This document shows positions 11,430 to 20,989 of a DNA stretch of 64,000 bases, piece by piece. A program made the translations under genes and the position numbers. Every line of letters starts with the position of its first letter. Position 1 is the stretch's first letter. The DNA is from Protula sp. h YS-2021 (Eukaryota; Annelida; Polychaeta; Sabellida; Serpulidae): assembly GCA_949752745.1 (NCBI GenBank), contig OX457031.1, positions 53,474,303 through 53,538,302 on the forward strand, written 5' to 3'. Below the pieces are notes generated by a model. That model searched no databases, was not told where the DNA came from, and was given only the letters and a program-made list of their open reading frames with translations.

Positions 11430-12780
11430 ACTCCTTGCCCTACGGATGATTCTTGCGGTCTTCCCATGACAGCAAGCCTTTCTGTCCTAGGAAGATAGAA
11501 AGGGTCCGCTGGGACTAAGTCAACTCCATGAGAGCACTTCCAGTAGACCCCAGTGCCTCCGCAGCACAGTGTAGAGGCACGACCTCATAAAACCGTGGTT
11601 GCCGAATTATCGCCATATCCATCACAAACACTTTTGGTCCGTACGTGTGTCGTTGAAACCCTAACCTCGGGTTAGTTAGGCCCCAACCCTTCAGATTGGG
11701 GCCTATAGGTTTGGGGTGTCCGTCCGTATGCCCGTCATCGCTTTATACCCCTATGAATTGGGGGGGGGGGCGGTTGGGGCCTGCTTGTGTTTCTCAAATA
11801 CTTACTTGTTTTTCTTGAAGCTAGTAGTCCCAGTGGACCTTTTCCATTAGTTCTAGCTCCAAATCAGCTCTGCATTAGTTATGCTTGGTATATTCCTTTA
11901 TCAGAGGAACCTCAGTAACATCGCTTCTTTGAACTACAGTCCCAGCGGACCCTAGTCCTAGATGACTCTTGCGGTCTTCCTGTGACAGCAAGAGTCGTAG
12001 TTCCTATAATAGGAAATGTCATTGATGTCAATTTTCAGATCTCGGCGCACGACCGGGGCCAACGGCGTTATTTTAGAAAAGGTGCATCACATAAATGGCC
12101 CAACTATAAATTATGGCGCACAAGTTAACAATTTTTTACTGAGAAAAATATGTGTTTTCTTGAGATCGGATATCGAATCCCTCATTATCGCCCACAGCAA
12201 CAGTAAATCCACAGTTGCAAAACCACACTTTACTCTAGTTTGGGACTTTCGCTGAGGTCGAAAATAATGCGCCAGGGTACTTCTCAGTGTGCTTTTAAAG
12301 AAAAAGCCTTCCAGTTCGAGCTTCGGTGTCCTTGAACGTGAGCCGAAAGATCCAGAGCCTCGAAAATTGATATCAATAGCCATTTCTATTGCAGGAACTG
12401 TGGCCCTTTCTGGAAGACAGAAAGGGTCCGCTTCGACTAAGCGGACCATTTCTAGCACAAAAAGGTGCTGTCATAAGAAGTCCGCGAGAGTCATCTAGGA
12501 CTACATTTCCGTCGTCCTTGGACAGAAAGGAGCACAGTTCCTGTAATAGAAATAGCCATTGATCTCAACTTTAGAGGCTCCGGATCTTTCGGCGCACGTT
12601 CCAGGACACAAAGATCGAACTAGCAGGCTTTTTCTTAAAAAGCACACTGAAGTACTGTGGCGCATTATTTTCGACCTCGGCCACAAAACTTGAGTAAAGA
12701 GTGGTTTTGTAACTGTAGATTCATTGTTGTTGTGGGAAATAATGGGGGATTGCTGTCATAGGAAGACAGTAAGAGTCATT
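11430..12780. repeat. Foldback repeat cluster
   Basis: Related palindromic segments recur here in both orientations. Examples are a CTTGCGGTCTTCC block near 11450 and 11968, its complement near 12755, and GGGTCCGCT blocks near 11505 and 12425. The clearest structure is an imperfect inverted repeat: the arm 12203-12425 pairs with the arm 12515-12727 around a ~90-base loop. Both arms share, for example, GAAAATAATGCGCCA and its complement. No coding sequence is supported; small frames here are mirror images of each other. Most likely a non-autonomous foldback element with decayed copies beside it. Confidence 0.7.
11678..11740 (+). repeat. Hairpin-headed repeat, locus A
   Basis: A 9-bp stem, AGGCCCCAA (11678-11686) with TTGGGGCCT (11696-11704), followed 14 bases later by GTCCGTCCG. 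This is the same order of parts as at the other hairpin-headed loci in the window. Confidence 0.55.
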
Positions 12781-13504
12781 TGGGATTATAATAATAATAA
12801 TAATACTAAATGTTTGCTTATACAGCGCAATATCAATGGAATTGTTCATCACGCTGTACAATAATTATAAGAACTAAAATTAATAACATGAAATAAGTAC
12901 CCATGAAACATATACTAGATAACATATTCCGTAATACTGCTATTGGTAATAACTATTGTTAACTGAAATGGACTAAAACACTTATATATACTGAGAGAAA
13001 CATTTTCCGAAAAGATGAGTTTTTAACTTTCGCTTGAATGTTTCTTTTGACTTTAGACTTCGTAATTTGGATGGTAAGGTGTTCCAGCATTTTGGTGCTG
13101 CCACAGAGAAGGCCCTGTCTCCGGCATATTTGACGTTTGCTCTTGAAACTTCTAACAACAGTTCACCACTGGAACCAAGGTCCCGTATTGGTCTCCTGAC
13201 TGTTAGAAGCTCAATAAGGTACTCAGGTGCCTGGCCATTCAGGGCTTTTTAAGTCCACAGAAGAGGCTTGAATGTTATTCGCTCACGAACCGGGAGCCAA
13301 TGTAACTTGAAAAGTGTAGGCGATATGTGCTCACTTGTCCTGTGACCTGTTATTAATCTCGCGGCACTATTGGAGGCGCTGAAGTCTTGCAAGTTGATCA
13401 TTTGCAATGCCAAATAGTAGTGCATTACCATAGTCCAAGCGACTGGTTATAACTGCGTGAATGAGGGCCTTTGTCGCGCTTTCACTCAGATATTTACGTA
13501 CAGC

Positions 13505-14362
13505 CAGGGTTGGCATTCTTCCGGGAACAAAGGTATTTCTTCATTTCCCAGGAAGAAACATGGGAAAATAGGGAAGAAATGGAAGAAATACGGAAGAAAC
13601 ATACCCGCTTATTCATGTCTATATACATGCAAATTGTTTTGATATCCAAAATGTATCTAACTTTTACTGTGCACACAAATTAAAACTACATTTCATAATT
13701 TGTATTAGTCTTTTATATATTGTTTGATTTTCATTTTAATATTCGATTTCTGAATCTCCCCGGAACATTCTTTAGCAGAACACAAGTTTCGATGCCTTTT
13801 CATTTCCAAGGCGGTTGCGGTTTCGGCTGTGAATAATCCCAAAGTTTGAAAACACGCGCTTAGTAGCCGCCGATGAGCATGGTGATGATAAAAGATGAAT
13901 AGCCATGTTGGCAAATGTCGCTGGGATATTAACACAATGACCAGACGGGAATTAAAATGGCTCACATTTGGGGATGAGTTGTTGACTTAAGTCGCTGAGA
14001 GCGTGCAGGTCCAGCTGGTGGATAAAGAAGGGAGCCAGTAAGTTCTGAGGGTAAAGAGGTGGCGCTTAGCAACAGGGCAGCTCGATATTAGTAGGAGGCT
14101 ACTTGTGTATGTTTAGATTGTTTGTTCAAGTGACTAATCGCCGTACGGAGTAGAATTGTATGTGTATTTTATGTCATTGATAGAAGTGTTAAAAAACCGC
14201 GAAAATGTGCCTCTTTGTTTTGTTTGTAATGAAAATAGTGGATAAAATAGTGTTTTTGTATTTCTTCCCAATGGGAAGGGAAGGAAGTATTTCTTCCCTA
14301 TGGAAATTTCCTGGGGAAATTACCCGGAAATTTCCCTCGAGGGAAGAAACTTGCCAACCCTG
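13505..14362 (-). mobile_element. hAT-type DNA transposon relic nested in the LINE
   Basis: 858 bp, bounded by CAGGGTTGGCA (13505) and its complement TGCCAACCCTG-like end (14352-14362). These are classic hAT-style CAGGG termini. The 8 bases outside each end, CGTACAGC (13497-13504) and CGTTAAGC (14363-14370), match at six of eight, fitting an aged 8-bp target duplication. Subterminal zones repeat GGAAGAAA/TTTCTTCC motifs. Taking it out brings the LINE reading together at this point, which confirms the boundaries. It keeps a piece of its transposase. Confidence 0.88.
13790..13960 (-). pseudogene. hAT transposase C-terminal dimerisation domain remnant
   Basis: In one - strand frame the sequence reads NIPATFANMAIHLL, then PCSSAATKRVFSNFG, then HSRNRNRLGNEKASKLVF, ending at a stop. 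This is the hAT family C-terminal dimerisation motif (SSAxxERxFS...RNRL form). It starts after an in-frame stop, so only about 50 residues remain. It lies inside the CAGGG-bounded element, so it is that element's own transposase relic. Confidence 0.85.
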
Positions 14363-14702
14363 CGTTAAGCACAAATTTGTCTGAGGTGGAAGTATCCAAT
14401 ACAGAGCACTTGCGACACATAATGATCCATTTTCAAACCAAACCCCGAGATTCTTCATTCAGGGCTTGAACGGAATGATTTCAGTTACGGCCGTTATAGA
14501 TTCAAACGTCATTTTCTGGAGCCGAGCTTTGGTTCCGAATATAATAAACTCAGTTTTCCTTCGTCAAGTTTCAGTCTACTTTGTTTCATCCAAGCTGAAA
14601 CTTCGACTATTGCGTTTTCTAACATCTCGCGAGCACGAGATTGTTCGGAAATTGACCCGGGGTTGAGACAGTTGTACAGCTGACAATCGTCCGCAAATTC
14701 AT

Positions 14703-15563
14703 GAAACAGAATTAGAAGAGCTTTATTACATGTAAAATATATGCTGAAATTAGGCGGAATTAGGCATATATTTATTCTGCACACTCACAATATTTAATAT
14801 TTAGCTTTTTCCATGCCCTTTGAAATATCGGTTTAAAAGTTTTTGGTGGATAATTACAAAATTTACTGTCACTTTTTCACGAAATTAACCAGCTGTCTGG
14901 ATGTGAACAGATGTCAGTTATTGGGGGAGATTTTCCGTGTTTTTTTTTCTTTTAAAGAACATGTAACACAGACGTCTTATATCATTGCCGTTGCACTTCA
15001 GCAAATGCCAGTAAAGACTTGTGGGTCGTTGAATCTTGCACAGAATGCCCACAGGGGTGCCTCAAGCCGAGTGCAGTTGACTTGCTTATCGTTATATAGT
15101 GAGGAATTGAGGCGTCAGCCGGACCTCAGTAGCGAGACGCTTCTTGGAGCTACCTCACGAGTAAAGCAAGTAGCAGACCCGAAATCGATAAAGACACAAG
15201 AATAAGACATTTGACCCAGACAGTCCATAAGCTACTTAACCAATTTTTGTCTTGTATATCCTTAGCATCGCATACTTAAGAAAGTATATAGCATACTATT
15301 ATAAAAATAAAATTAATAGCATAATGTGTTGTTCAAGAAAAATGTTAGCGGAACTGGGCAGACTTGTGTGTTGACGTCGCCATCTTGGTTTGTGTGAAAT
15401 AGGTTTGTAGTGTTGATGATTAGTTCACGTGTAGATCGCCATTTTATTTCTCAAACTTGTGTACTGTTGACTTAAAAAACTTAGTTTATACCTTTTGTGT
15501 TTTGTGTTGCCTATATGCCGGGTATTTGCTGTGTTTTGTATATGGTACAGGGAATCTCTGAAA
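14703..15563. other. No gene seen
   Basis: AT-rich DNA downstream of the LINE. A 120-codon + strand frame (14843-15205) has no recognisable domain and no splice support; I treat it as chance. Confidence 0.5.
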
Positions 15564-15977
15564 TTAGGGATTTCATGAAATCCCTAGTGGATTCGTGTAA
15601 TGACTTGCTCAATCAATTTCGCTGTTTTTATTGAGAATTTTCATGTTTGCAAAGTAGTATTTTACCGAAATTAATCGTAGATTTTGAATTAATATACTCA
15701 AAGCACTCGATTGCCAAACTATCACTCATGAGATACTTCAGTACCTGAATTTAGCGAAATTTTTTATCCCATGTAACTTATGTCACATTTCACGCCAAAT
15801 TCTGTTATTTGGATGGTAATGTTATAAATTCCAATTCCTTTCGATGTGAAAAGGGATACACAGTTTTGAACAACCACTTAACAGCCTTCCTGAATGGAAA
15901 ATTTTTCAAAATAGTTTTATAATCAATATGAGCTTATTCATTACACGAATTCCCTAGGGGTTTCATGAAATCCCTAA
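15564..15977. mobile_element. MITE with self-complementary terminal inverted repeats
   Basis: Left end 15564-15602 and right end 15938-15977 are inverted copies of about 40 bp. Each end contains its own palindrome, GGGATTTCATGAAATCCC. The interior is AT-rich with no coding frame. A TA dinucleotide borders the GGG at each end, which would suit a Tc1/mariner-type duplication, but the flanking TTA/TAA leaves the exact class open. Confidence 0.75.
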
Positions 15978-16272
15978 TTACACAGATTGCCTGTAACATA
16001 TATAGCAATAGTGGGCTCGATCTCGTCTTTCAATGGTTCCTGTTCTTGGTAATTCAAGGTACAGTAACCAAAAATATTTAAAACCCCGTGTTTTTTCTCA
16101 ATTACTATCTTCTGCCACAATTACGCGTCGTTTCGCACCCTGGGGCCGTATTGAAACGTGTAGAGTGCATAATCAACAAAAAGCGGATGTGTATTCAAAG
16201 TTCGTGTGCGAGGTGCCTTTTTTTTTTTTTTTTGCAGAAGTCTCTATAGAGTAGGTTTCTCTTATTTACAGT

Positions 16273-16413
16273 CGGGGTTCGCGCTAGGTTCTCAGGAAAG
16301 TGAGTCAAAAAGGAAAGTGTGACTCAGCTGGGTCCAGAAAGACTCGGTGGGTTCCGAAAAAAGTGAGACATTTCGTAAAAAAAAAAAAAAAAAACCCGCC
16401 AACGCGAACCCTG
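16273..16413. mobile_element. 141-bp miniature hAT-like element
   Basis: Inverted ends CGGGGTTCGCG (16273) and CGCGAACCCTG (ending 16413), with ACAGT on both outer sides (16268-16272 and 16414-16418). Five-base duplications are known for some hAT groups. The interior contains repeated GTGA(G)TC/GACTC motifs and a poly-A run of about 20 bases. Too short for any coding function. Confidence 0.75.
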
Positions 16414-16665
16414 ACAGTTACGAATAAAGTTTTAAAATATTGCTAATCTCAAGCTTTTTCTGTGTGGTTAATGGTTTTACAGTCGTTTTGGGATTAAACA
16501 ATTGTTTTGTCTGTAAACGGCGCACAGAGTTACTGAGTGTACACGAGATGTCAGAAATAAATGATCTCACGGTTCGATCTCCGAGCGCGGAGAGAAAACG
16601 TCATCAGTTGTACTGGTAAAACATTACACTCCAAGTTCTGACAAGTATTTAAAGATGTATTGATT

Positions 16666-16810
16666 TATTCCCACAGGTAGAACCTGTGGGGAATATATGC
16701 GATCGATTGTGTATCGGTCTGTCGGTCGGTCTGTCATCAAGAGCTTGTTAACACGATAACTTAAAAACTCCTACAAGAATTTTAATGAAACGTGGTATGT
16801 AGCTTCTGTG
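16666..16810 (+). repeat. Hairpin-headed repeat, locus B
   Basis: Stem TATTCCCACAGGT (16666-16678) with ACCTGTGGGGAATA (16682-16695), loop of 3 bases. It is followed by GGTCTGTCGGTCGGTCTGTC (16716-16735) and, at about 16769, by AACTCCTACAAGAATTTT. Same order as locus C and the 32.6-34.5 kb array. Confidence 0.7.
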
Positions 16811-17983
16811 GGAACAAACACAGATCGGGCCCCCACAGCTTAGAAGCAGACTGTAAAGTGATTATATCCCATTCCTCGGGCAGTTGATCCTGGTGCTTCT
16901 GTTGTTGTTCCATATCAGGGGGAGGGGATGGGGGGGGGGGGCACCTGTCGTCTGTATGTACGTATTTAAACTTTTACTGAAAATGATTCTTAATATACAG
17001 TTTTGATCAGTTTGCTTTCAAATTTTGTGCGTGTGGTCCTCAGGTAGCTCTATCTTAAAAAATTCCTTTTTTTTTTTCTTTTCTTTTTTTTTTTTTTTTT
17101 TTCTTTTTTTTTTTTGGCGATCCGCAAAAAATAGTCAAAAAAGGGCTACTTTAAAGTTTTTGTAGCCAACTTCTGCCACAATTATGGTGGGATTGCTTTT
17201 ACGTTTTATATGAATATTTCGCAAGGTACTCTCCTACATATTGTTGTGGTCAGATTGCTTTCAAATTTTATAGGGGTGGTCCAAGGTTCAGCCTCTGATG
17301 AAAATTACGCTAGAGATTGAACAAGTACCGTTCTTTTCAGCTTACCACTTTTTTGGCGATCCTACAAGCCTTCTGATTCGTTATTAACTGGATCAGGCTG
17401 GTCATAATGTCCCTGGACAGTCTTGTTTCCCTTTTGTGAATAATCATTAAGGTTCTTGTCGGTATGTGCAAGTAAACGTTCTTCTTATTTCTACAGGATG
17501 AAGAGTTGAGCCCGATGAAAATATCGGAGTTGTTTGTTTCAAAATGCTTCAAGTGCTCTCTTCGCTTTAAACATTTCAAGCTTACAACAAAGGTTAGTGA
17601 AAATATAAATTAAGGGGTTGCGAAATTCGCTGGAGCTCTGATGCTGTGCACACGACCGCGTGATATAAGTAAGACGGTGAGACTCGAAAAACAGTGGCAT
17701 GCGATTTGAATCTTTTCCAGACGTGGGTCTGTTGACGTTTACTTAACCATAAAGATATATATAGCTATATATTAATGTATAATGTTACTGTTAGTTTGTA
17801 ATTGCGTTGTTCTTTTCGTCGATTTCTTAGTGCTAGTGCTTGGGGATGGTTGAGTGGCCTTATGACCTTGGTAAATGGGACCAAAGTTCGGCGATTCCTT
17901 CCCTTTGAGAAACCCAGACTCTGCATCAGGTGGAGGGCTCATATTCTCTACTGTGGTATGGTCACGCAGGATCTTGATTTCAG
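16811..17983. other. Low-complexity stretch upstream of the phosphatase gene
   Basis: Contains a G run (16927-16940) and a T-rich tract (about 17065-17116). The window must hold or precede the promoter and any 5' UTR exon of the phosphatase gene, but I cannot place them. Confidence 0.4.
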
Positions 17984-18148
17984 ATGTCAAATAAGATCCT
18001 TGTGGCGTTCGATTTCGACCATACGATTATCGAGGAAAACAGCGACCTGTCTGTGCGCAGTTTGGCCCCGGGCGGCAAGTTACCAAAGGAGATCAAATCT
18101 ATGTACAAGGAAAATGACTGGACGGGCTATATGGCGGCCATCTTCAAG
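17984..18148 (+). CDS. PHOSPHO2: PHOSPHO2-like gene, coding exon 1
   Basis: 55 codons carrying HAD motif I (DFDHT). ATG chosen because it opens the frame directly after an acceptor-like TTTCAG and a few residues before motif I, as in the family. The donor is AAG/GTACTG, phase 0. Confidence 0.92.
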
Positions 18149-19316
18149 GTACTGACGTCACACGGCTGTACACTTTATTGCCAAGTAGCTGCGGACTATA
18201 GCAAGATGACAATTGAAATTTCTTAATGACTTTGAAAATGTTAAATCGTTTTCGTAGTGAGAATTGGCGCAAATTAAGTTAACGACTGTGTGTTTCCAAA
18301 TGCTCCTGCCGCGCGGTTTTTCTGTATTATGTATGCGTGTCGTCGACTTCTTCCAACCATCACTTAACATTAGAATTTTTATGTTGCAAACAAAGGCTTT
18401 GTGTCGTCAGAAATAAAATTTATGGACAAATACGTTTTATGATGAAGATTTAAGGAAAAATTATGCTTTAATACATACAGTGATACAGTGCCCATAACGG
18501 TCTGGCTAAGACCGAGAAGTATGTCGCCATAACCGATATGTCGTTATATCCGATATATCGTGTCATCCAATGTGCCGTCATAACCGATATGTTGTTGATA
18601 ACCGAAATGTCGTCATAACTCATGCCGTCAAAATCCGTTATAACCGATAGATTTAACACAGAGAAAAGCTTATATAGGTCCTGATAATTATGTGACTATA
18701 AGCTGCGTGTCGTTATATGCGGTGTCGTCATATCTTGGTCGTATTGTATTTGCAGCACATTCACAGCCACGGCACGAGACCGGAGGACATCCGCAGCCTC
18801 ATGCACGGCCTTCCGTTCGTCGACGGCATGAAGGAGCTGTTCCAGCACCTCTCCAGCGACGCCTACCAGACCATCATCATCTCCGACGCCAATTCCGTGT
18901 TTATTGAGTACATCATGGAGAATGCCGGATTTCAGGATGTCGTCGCGAAGACGTACACGAATCCGGCCTGGTATGATGAGAGTGGCTGTCTCCATATTAA
19001 GTATTACCACACACAGGACTGGTGTGATTTGAGCACGAAAAACCTGTGCAAGGGTCACATACTGAAAAACCATATTCAAGAACAGTCACAGTTGGGTGTG
19101 ACTTTCAACACCGTTGTGTATGTCGGGGACGGGTCGAACGACTTGTGCCCAGCATTGACCCTCCGACCCGGTGACTGTGTCCTGCCAAGGAAAGGATTTA
19201 AATTGATGAAACTGATCGAGGACAGCGAGTTTGACCTCAGTGCGAAAGTTCAACCTTGGGCTACCGGCCATGACATATTGGAAATTCTACGTGACCTGAA
19301 TACCAAAAGTACTTGA
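17984..19316 (+). CDS. PHOSPHO2: PHOSPHO2-type HAD phosphatase (pyridoxal-phosphate phosphatase family), two coding exons
   Basis: Join 17984-18148 and 18756-19316: 241 residues, about the length of vertebrate PHOSPHO2. It is a haloacid-dehalogenase hydrolase. Motif I is VAFDFDHT at residues 8-15; the first aspartate forms the phospho-enzyme and the second acts as acid/base. Motif II is IISDAN, and motif III is VGDGSNDLCP near residue 186. The family includes PHOSPHO1 (phosphocholine and phosphoethanolamine) and PHOSPHO2 (pyridoxal 5'-phosphate); substrate is inferred from family. The intron is GT-AG, phase 0 (AAG/gtactg ... tttgcag/CAC). The ATG directly follows TTTCAG, so a non-coding 5' exon is probably spliced onto the start codon. 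All HAD motifs are intact and no break is seen, so the gene looks functional. A hairpin repeat begins 12 bases after the stop, inside the likely 3' UTR. I cannot exclude a PHOSPHO1-like substrate range. Confidence 0.92.
18478..18755. repeat. Degenerate short repeats filling the PHOSPHO2-like intron
   Basis: Variants of GTCGTTATAACCGATAT recur at least six times between about 18520 and 18660, and GTCGTTATATGCGGTGTCGT occurs again at 18707-18726, right up to the acceptor. This looks like a decayed transposon end, perhaps pogo-like. It supplies the sequence immediately upstream of the exon 2 splice acceptor. Confidence 0.6.
18756..19316 (+). CDS. PHOSPHO2: PHOSPHO2-like gene, coding exon 2
   Basis: 186 codons plus a TGA stop, with HAD motifs IISDAN and VGDGSNDLCP. 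The acceptor is TTGTATTTGCAG/CAC, phase 0, keeping the frame from exon 1. Confidence 0.93.
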   Translation, partial: HIHSHGTRPEDIRSLMHGLPFVDGMKELFQHLSSDAYQTIIISDANSVFIEYIMENAGFQDVVAKTYTNPAWYDESGCLHIKYYHTQDWCDLSTKNLCKGHILKNHIQEQSQLGVTFNTVVYVGDGSNDLCPALTLRPGDCVLPRKGFKLMKLIEDSEFDLSAKVQPWATGHDILEILRDLNTKST

Positions 19317-19328
19317 ATTTACGTTTTT

Positions 19329-19650
19329 AACCCAGCCGATTTGTCGGACTGGGTTTGTCGTATCACTATAGAGGGCTTGAATGTATGTGCGTATGTTAAC
19401 CTTTTCCTTTAAGATGCTACTCCTCCTACAGTTTTGCACCACTCGTTTTGATATTACGCAGGAATGTTCCCTTTGGTGGTCCCCCACCTGCCTGTTGCTT
19501 TTTGTGACGATTGACGAAAAAGTGACAAAATGGCGGCACTTTTTGTACCCGTTTTGACCCATTTTTTAATTGCTACTGCTCCTACAGTTTTGCTCCAATC
19601 GTTTAGATGTTAAGCAGGGATGTTCCCCAGGGATTCGCCTACCAGGCTTG
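19329..19650 (+). repeat. Hairpin-headed repeat, locus C, with two tandem modules
   Basis: Starts with AACCCAGCCGA (19329) folding with TCGGACTGGGTT. Two modules follow, about 157 bases apart: CTCCTCCTACAGTTTTGC at 19415 and CTGCTCCTACAGTTTTGC at 19573. Each is followed by a CCA..TCGTTT...GCAGG.ATGTTCCC stretch. It sits in the presumed 3' UTR of the phosphatase gene. The GTCYGTC box seen elsewhere is not clear here. Confidence 0.65.
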
Positions 19651-19867
19651 TATTTTTTTCCGCGGTTCCCCAAAAACTGCCGAAATGGCGGAATTATGAG
19701 GTTTGGCAAAAACTGGGATAAATTGTAGTAAATAACTGAATTGTCCAGGGTTTTACGGGACTCGGATTTGCGCGTCAATGTCGCAAAAAAATTGGGTCGG
19801 GACGCAAAAAAATTTTGGGCTTGCGTCCCAGGGGACGCATAAAAAATCTGTCTTCACACGTGCATTA

Positions 19868-20310
19868 TTATCCCCGCGCCCAACTTTGTTGGCGAAGGGA
19901 ATATAGGTTTTGGTTAGTCCGTCCGTCCTTCCGTCACGCTTTTGGTAGTGGTCTTGTATGCACAATTCCTCCGAACCTGTAAGCACACACATTTCAAGTC
20001 CTATACAGATTTACTCCTCATGTATTGTAGTTGTGCACCTCTTTTCATTTATTTAGCCAAAATTGAGGTCCAAACTTAGAATATTTTTTGACTATAAAGG
20101 CTATATGATCCAAGTCTTGCATGCACAACTCCGACGAACGGGTAAGCACACACATTTTACATCCTATACAGAGTTACTCCTCATATGTGGTAGTTGTGCA
20201 CCTCGTATCCAGTTTGTCCGACTTTTCATTTATTTAGCCAAAATTGAGGTCGAAAGTTAGCATATTTTGCTAAGGGCGAGGGGATTTGTAGCGTCCCGGT
20301 GCTCTTGCTA
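19868..20310 (+). repeat. Hairpin-headed repeat, locus D, with two tandem modules
   Basis: TTATTATCCCCGCGCCCAAC (from 19866) folds with GTTGGCGAAGGGAA, followed by GTCCGTCCGTCCTTCCGTC near 19918. Two direct modules (about 19945-20100 and 20110-20270) share GTAAGCACACACATTT, ACTCCTCAT and ATTTAGCCAAAATTGAGGTC. It ends in GGGCGAGGGGATTTGTAG. No coding frame. Confidence 0.7.
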
Positions 20311-20381
20311 CTGAAAAAACTATCTACAGTTTAATACTTTGTACGGTCCTACAAAAATACGCTGACTTTTGAGGCTTTTGC

Positions 20382-20728
20382 CAGGCTCGAAAGTAACCAT
20401 TTTTACCAAATTTCCTGGAACCCGGCCGAAAATCCTGGGGCACGGATAGACATAGGTTATATATTAAAAAAAGACGATATTCCCATAAATGTAATTTATT
20501 TCTCTCAACTATTCGTACACATATCGGTAGTACAAAGTCTTCAGTTTGTCTGTTTATTGTTTTTATTATATTTTGACACTTTCCACACCCCTATTTCCTG
20601 TTCTGTGAAAGCCGTTTATATTGACGATTTACAGAGGGCCCGCAGGGCCCCAAGTCTCGAAAATCGTGGGTCCCGGCCAGAAATTATGGGGCCTCCAGCC
20701 CCATGACCAAAGTTAATTTCGAGCCCTG
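20382..20728. mobile_element. 347-bp hAT-type MITE
   Basis: Ends CAGGCTCGAAAGTAAC (20382) and GTTAATTTCGAGCCCTG (ending 20728) are inverted copies of a widespread hAT terminus. Flanking 8-mers GCTTTTGC and ATTTTGCA share only a shifted TTTTGC, so the duplication has decayed. The interior is GC-rich near the right end (GGGCCC, CCCGGCC) and non-coding. Confidence 0.75.
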
Positions 20729-20989
20729 ATTTTGCATAAGTGCTCATTAACGATTCCATATTCAGTTTCCCGATTTTGCGTTGCTGTGCAAACTGGCCCT
20801 CGTTATACCGGTTTCGGCTGTTCTGTGTGGAAGATTTTTTGGTTTAAAACGCAACTTGACTACGTCTCGAGTATTACGTCTGTCCCCCGTGGGGGATATG
20901 GTTTGTGTAAGGCTGTTGCGCGTTGACTACGCAAAATTTACAAGTGGAAGGATATAGGTAGACGTAGTGTCTAACATTTAGAGGAACCA

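Larger units (their letters stand above)
12781..14702 (-). pseudogene. 5'-truncated LINE (CR1/L2-like) 3' part, split by a hAT element
   Basis: A non-LTR retrotransposon relic read on the - strand. The 5' end of what remains, near 14700, starts at the reverse-transcriptase catalytic box, read as FADDCQLY, followed by SAWMKQSRLKLDEGK (RT palm and thumb). After a hAT insertion (13505-14362) it resumes with KYLSESATKALIHAV and SRLDYGNALLFG. It then gives NSAARLITG and LHWLPVRERI, the conserved C-terminal region of CR1/L2/Jockey-like pol. The 3' end carries a TAA/ATT microsatellite tail at 12788-12806, usual for these elements. Several stops and frameshifts interrupt it. Truncation just before the FADD box fits incomplete target-primed reverse transcription. 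Confidence 0.88.

Noticed and set aside
16666..16740. Hammerhead-ribozyme reading of the hairpin heads
   Set aside because: I looked for the CUGAUGA and GAAA core strands near the heads and did not find them in the right order.
17802..18155. 117-codon + strand frame over PHOSPHO2 exon 1
   Set aside because: Alternative register; lacks the HAD motifs and does not continue into exon 2.
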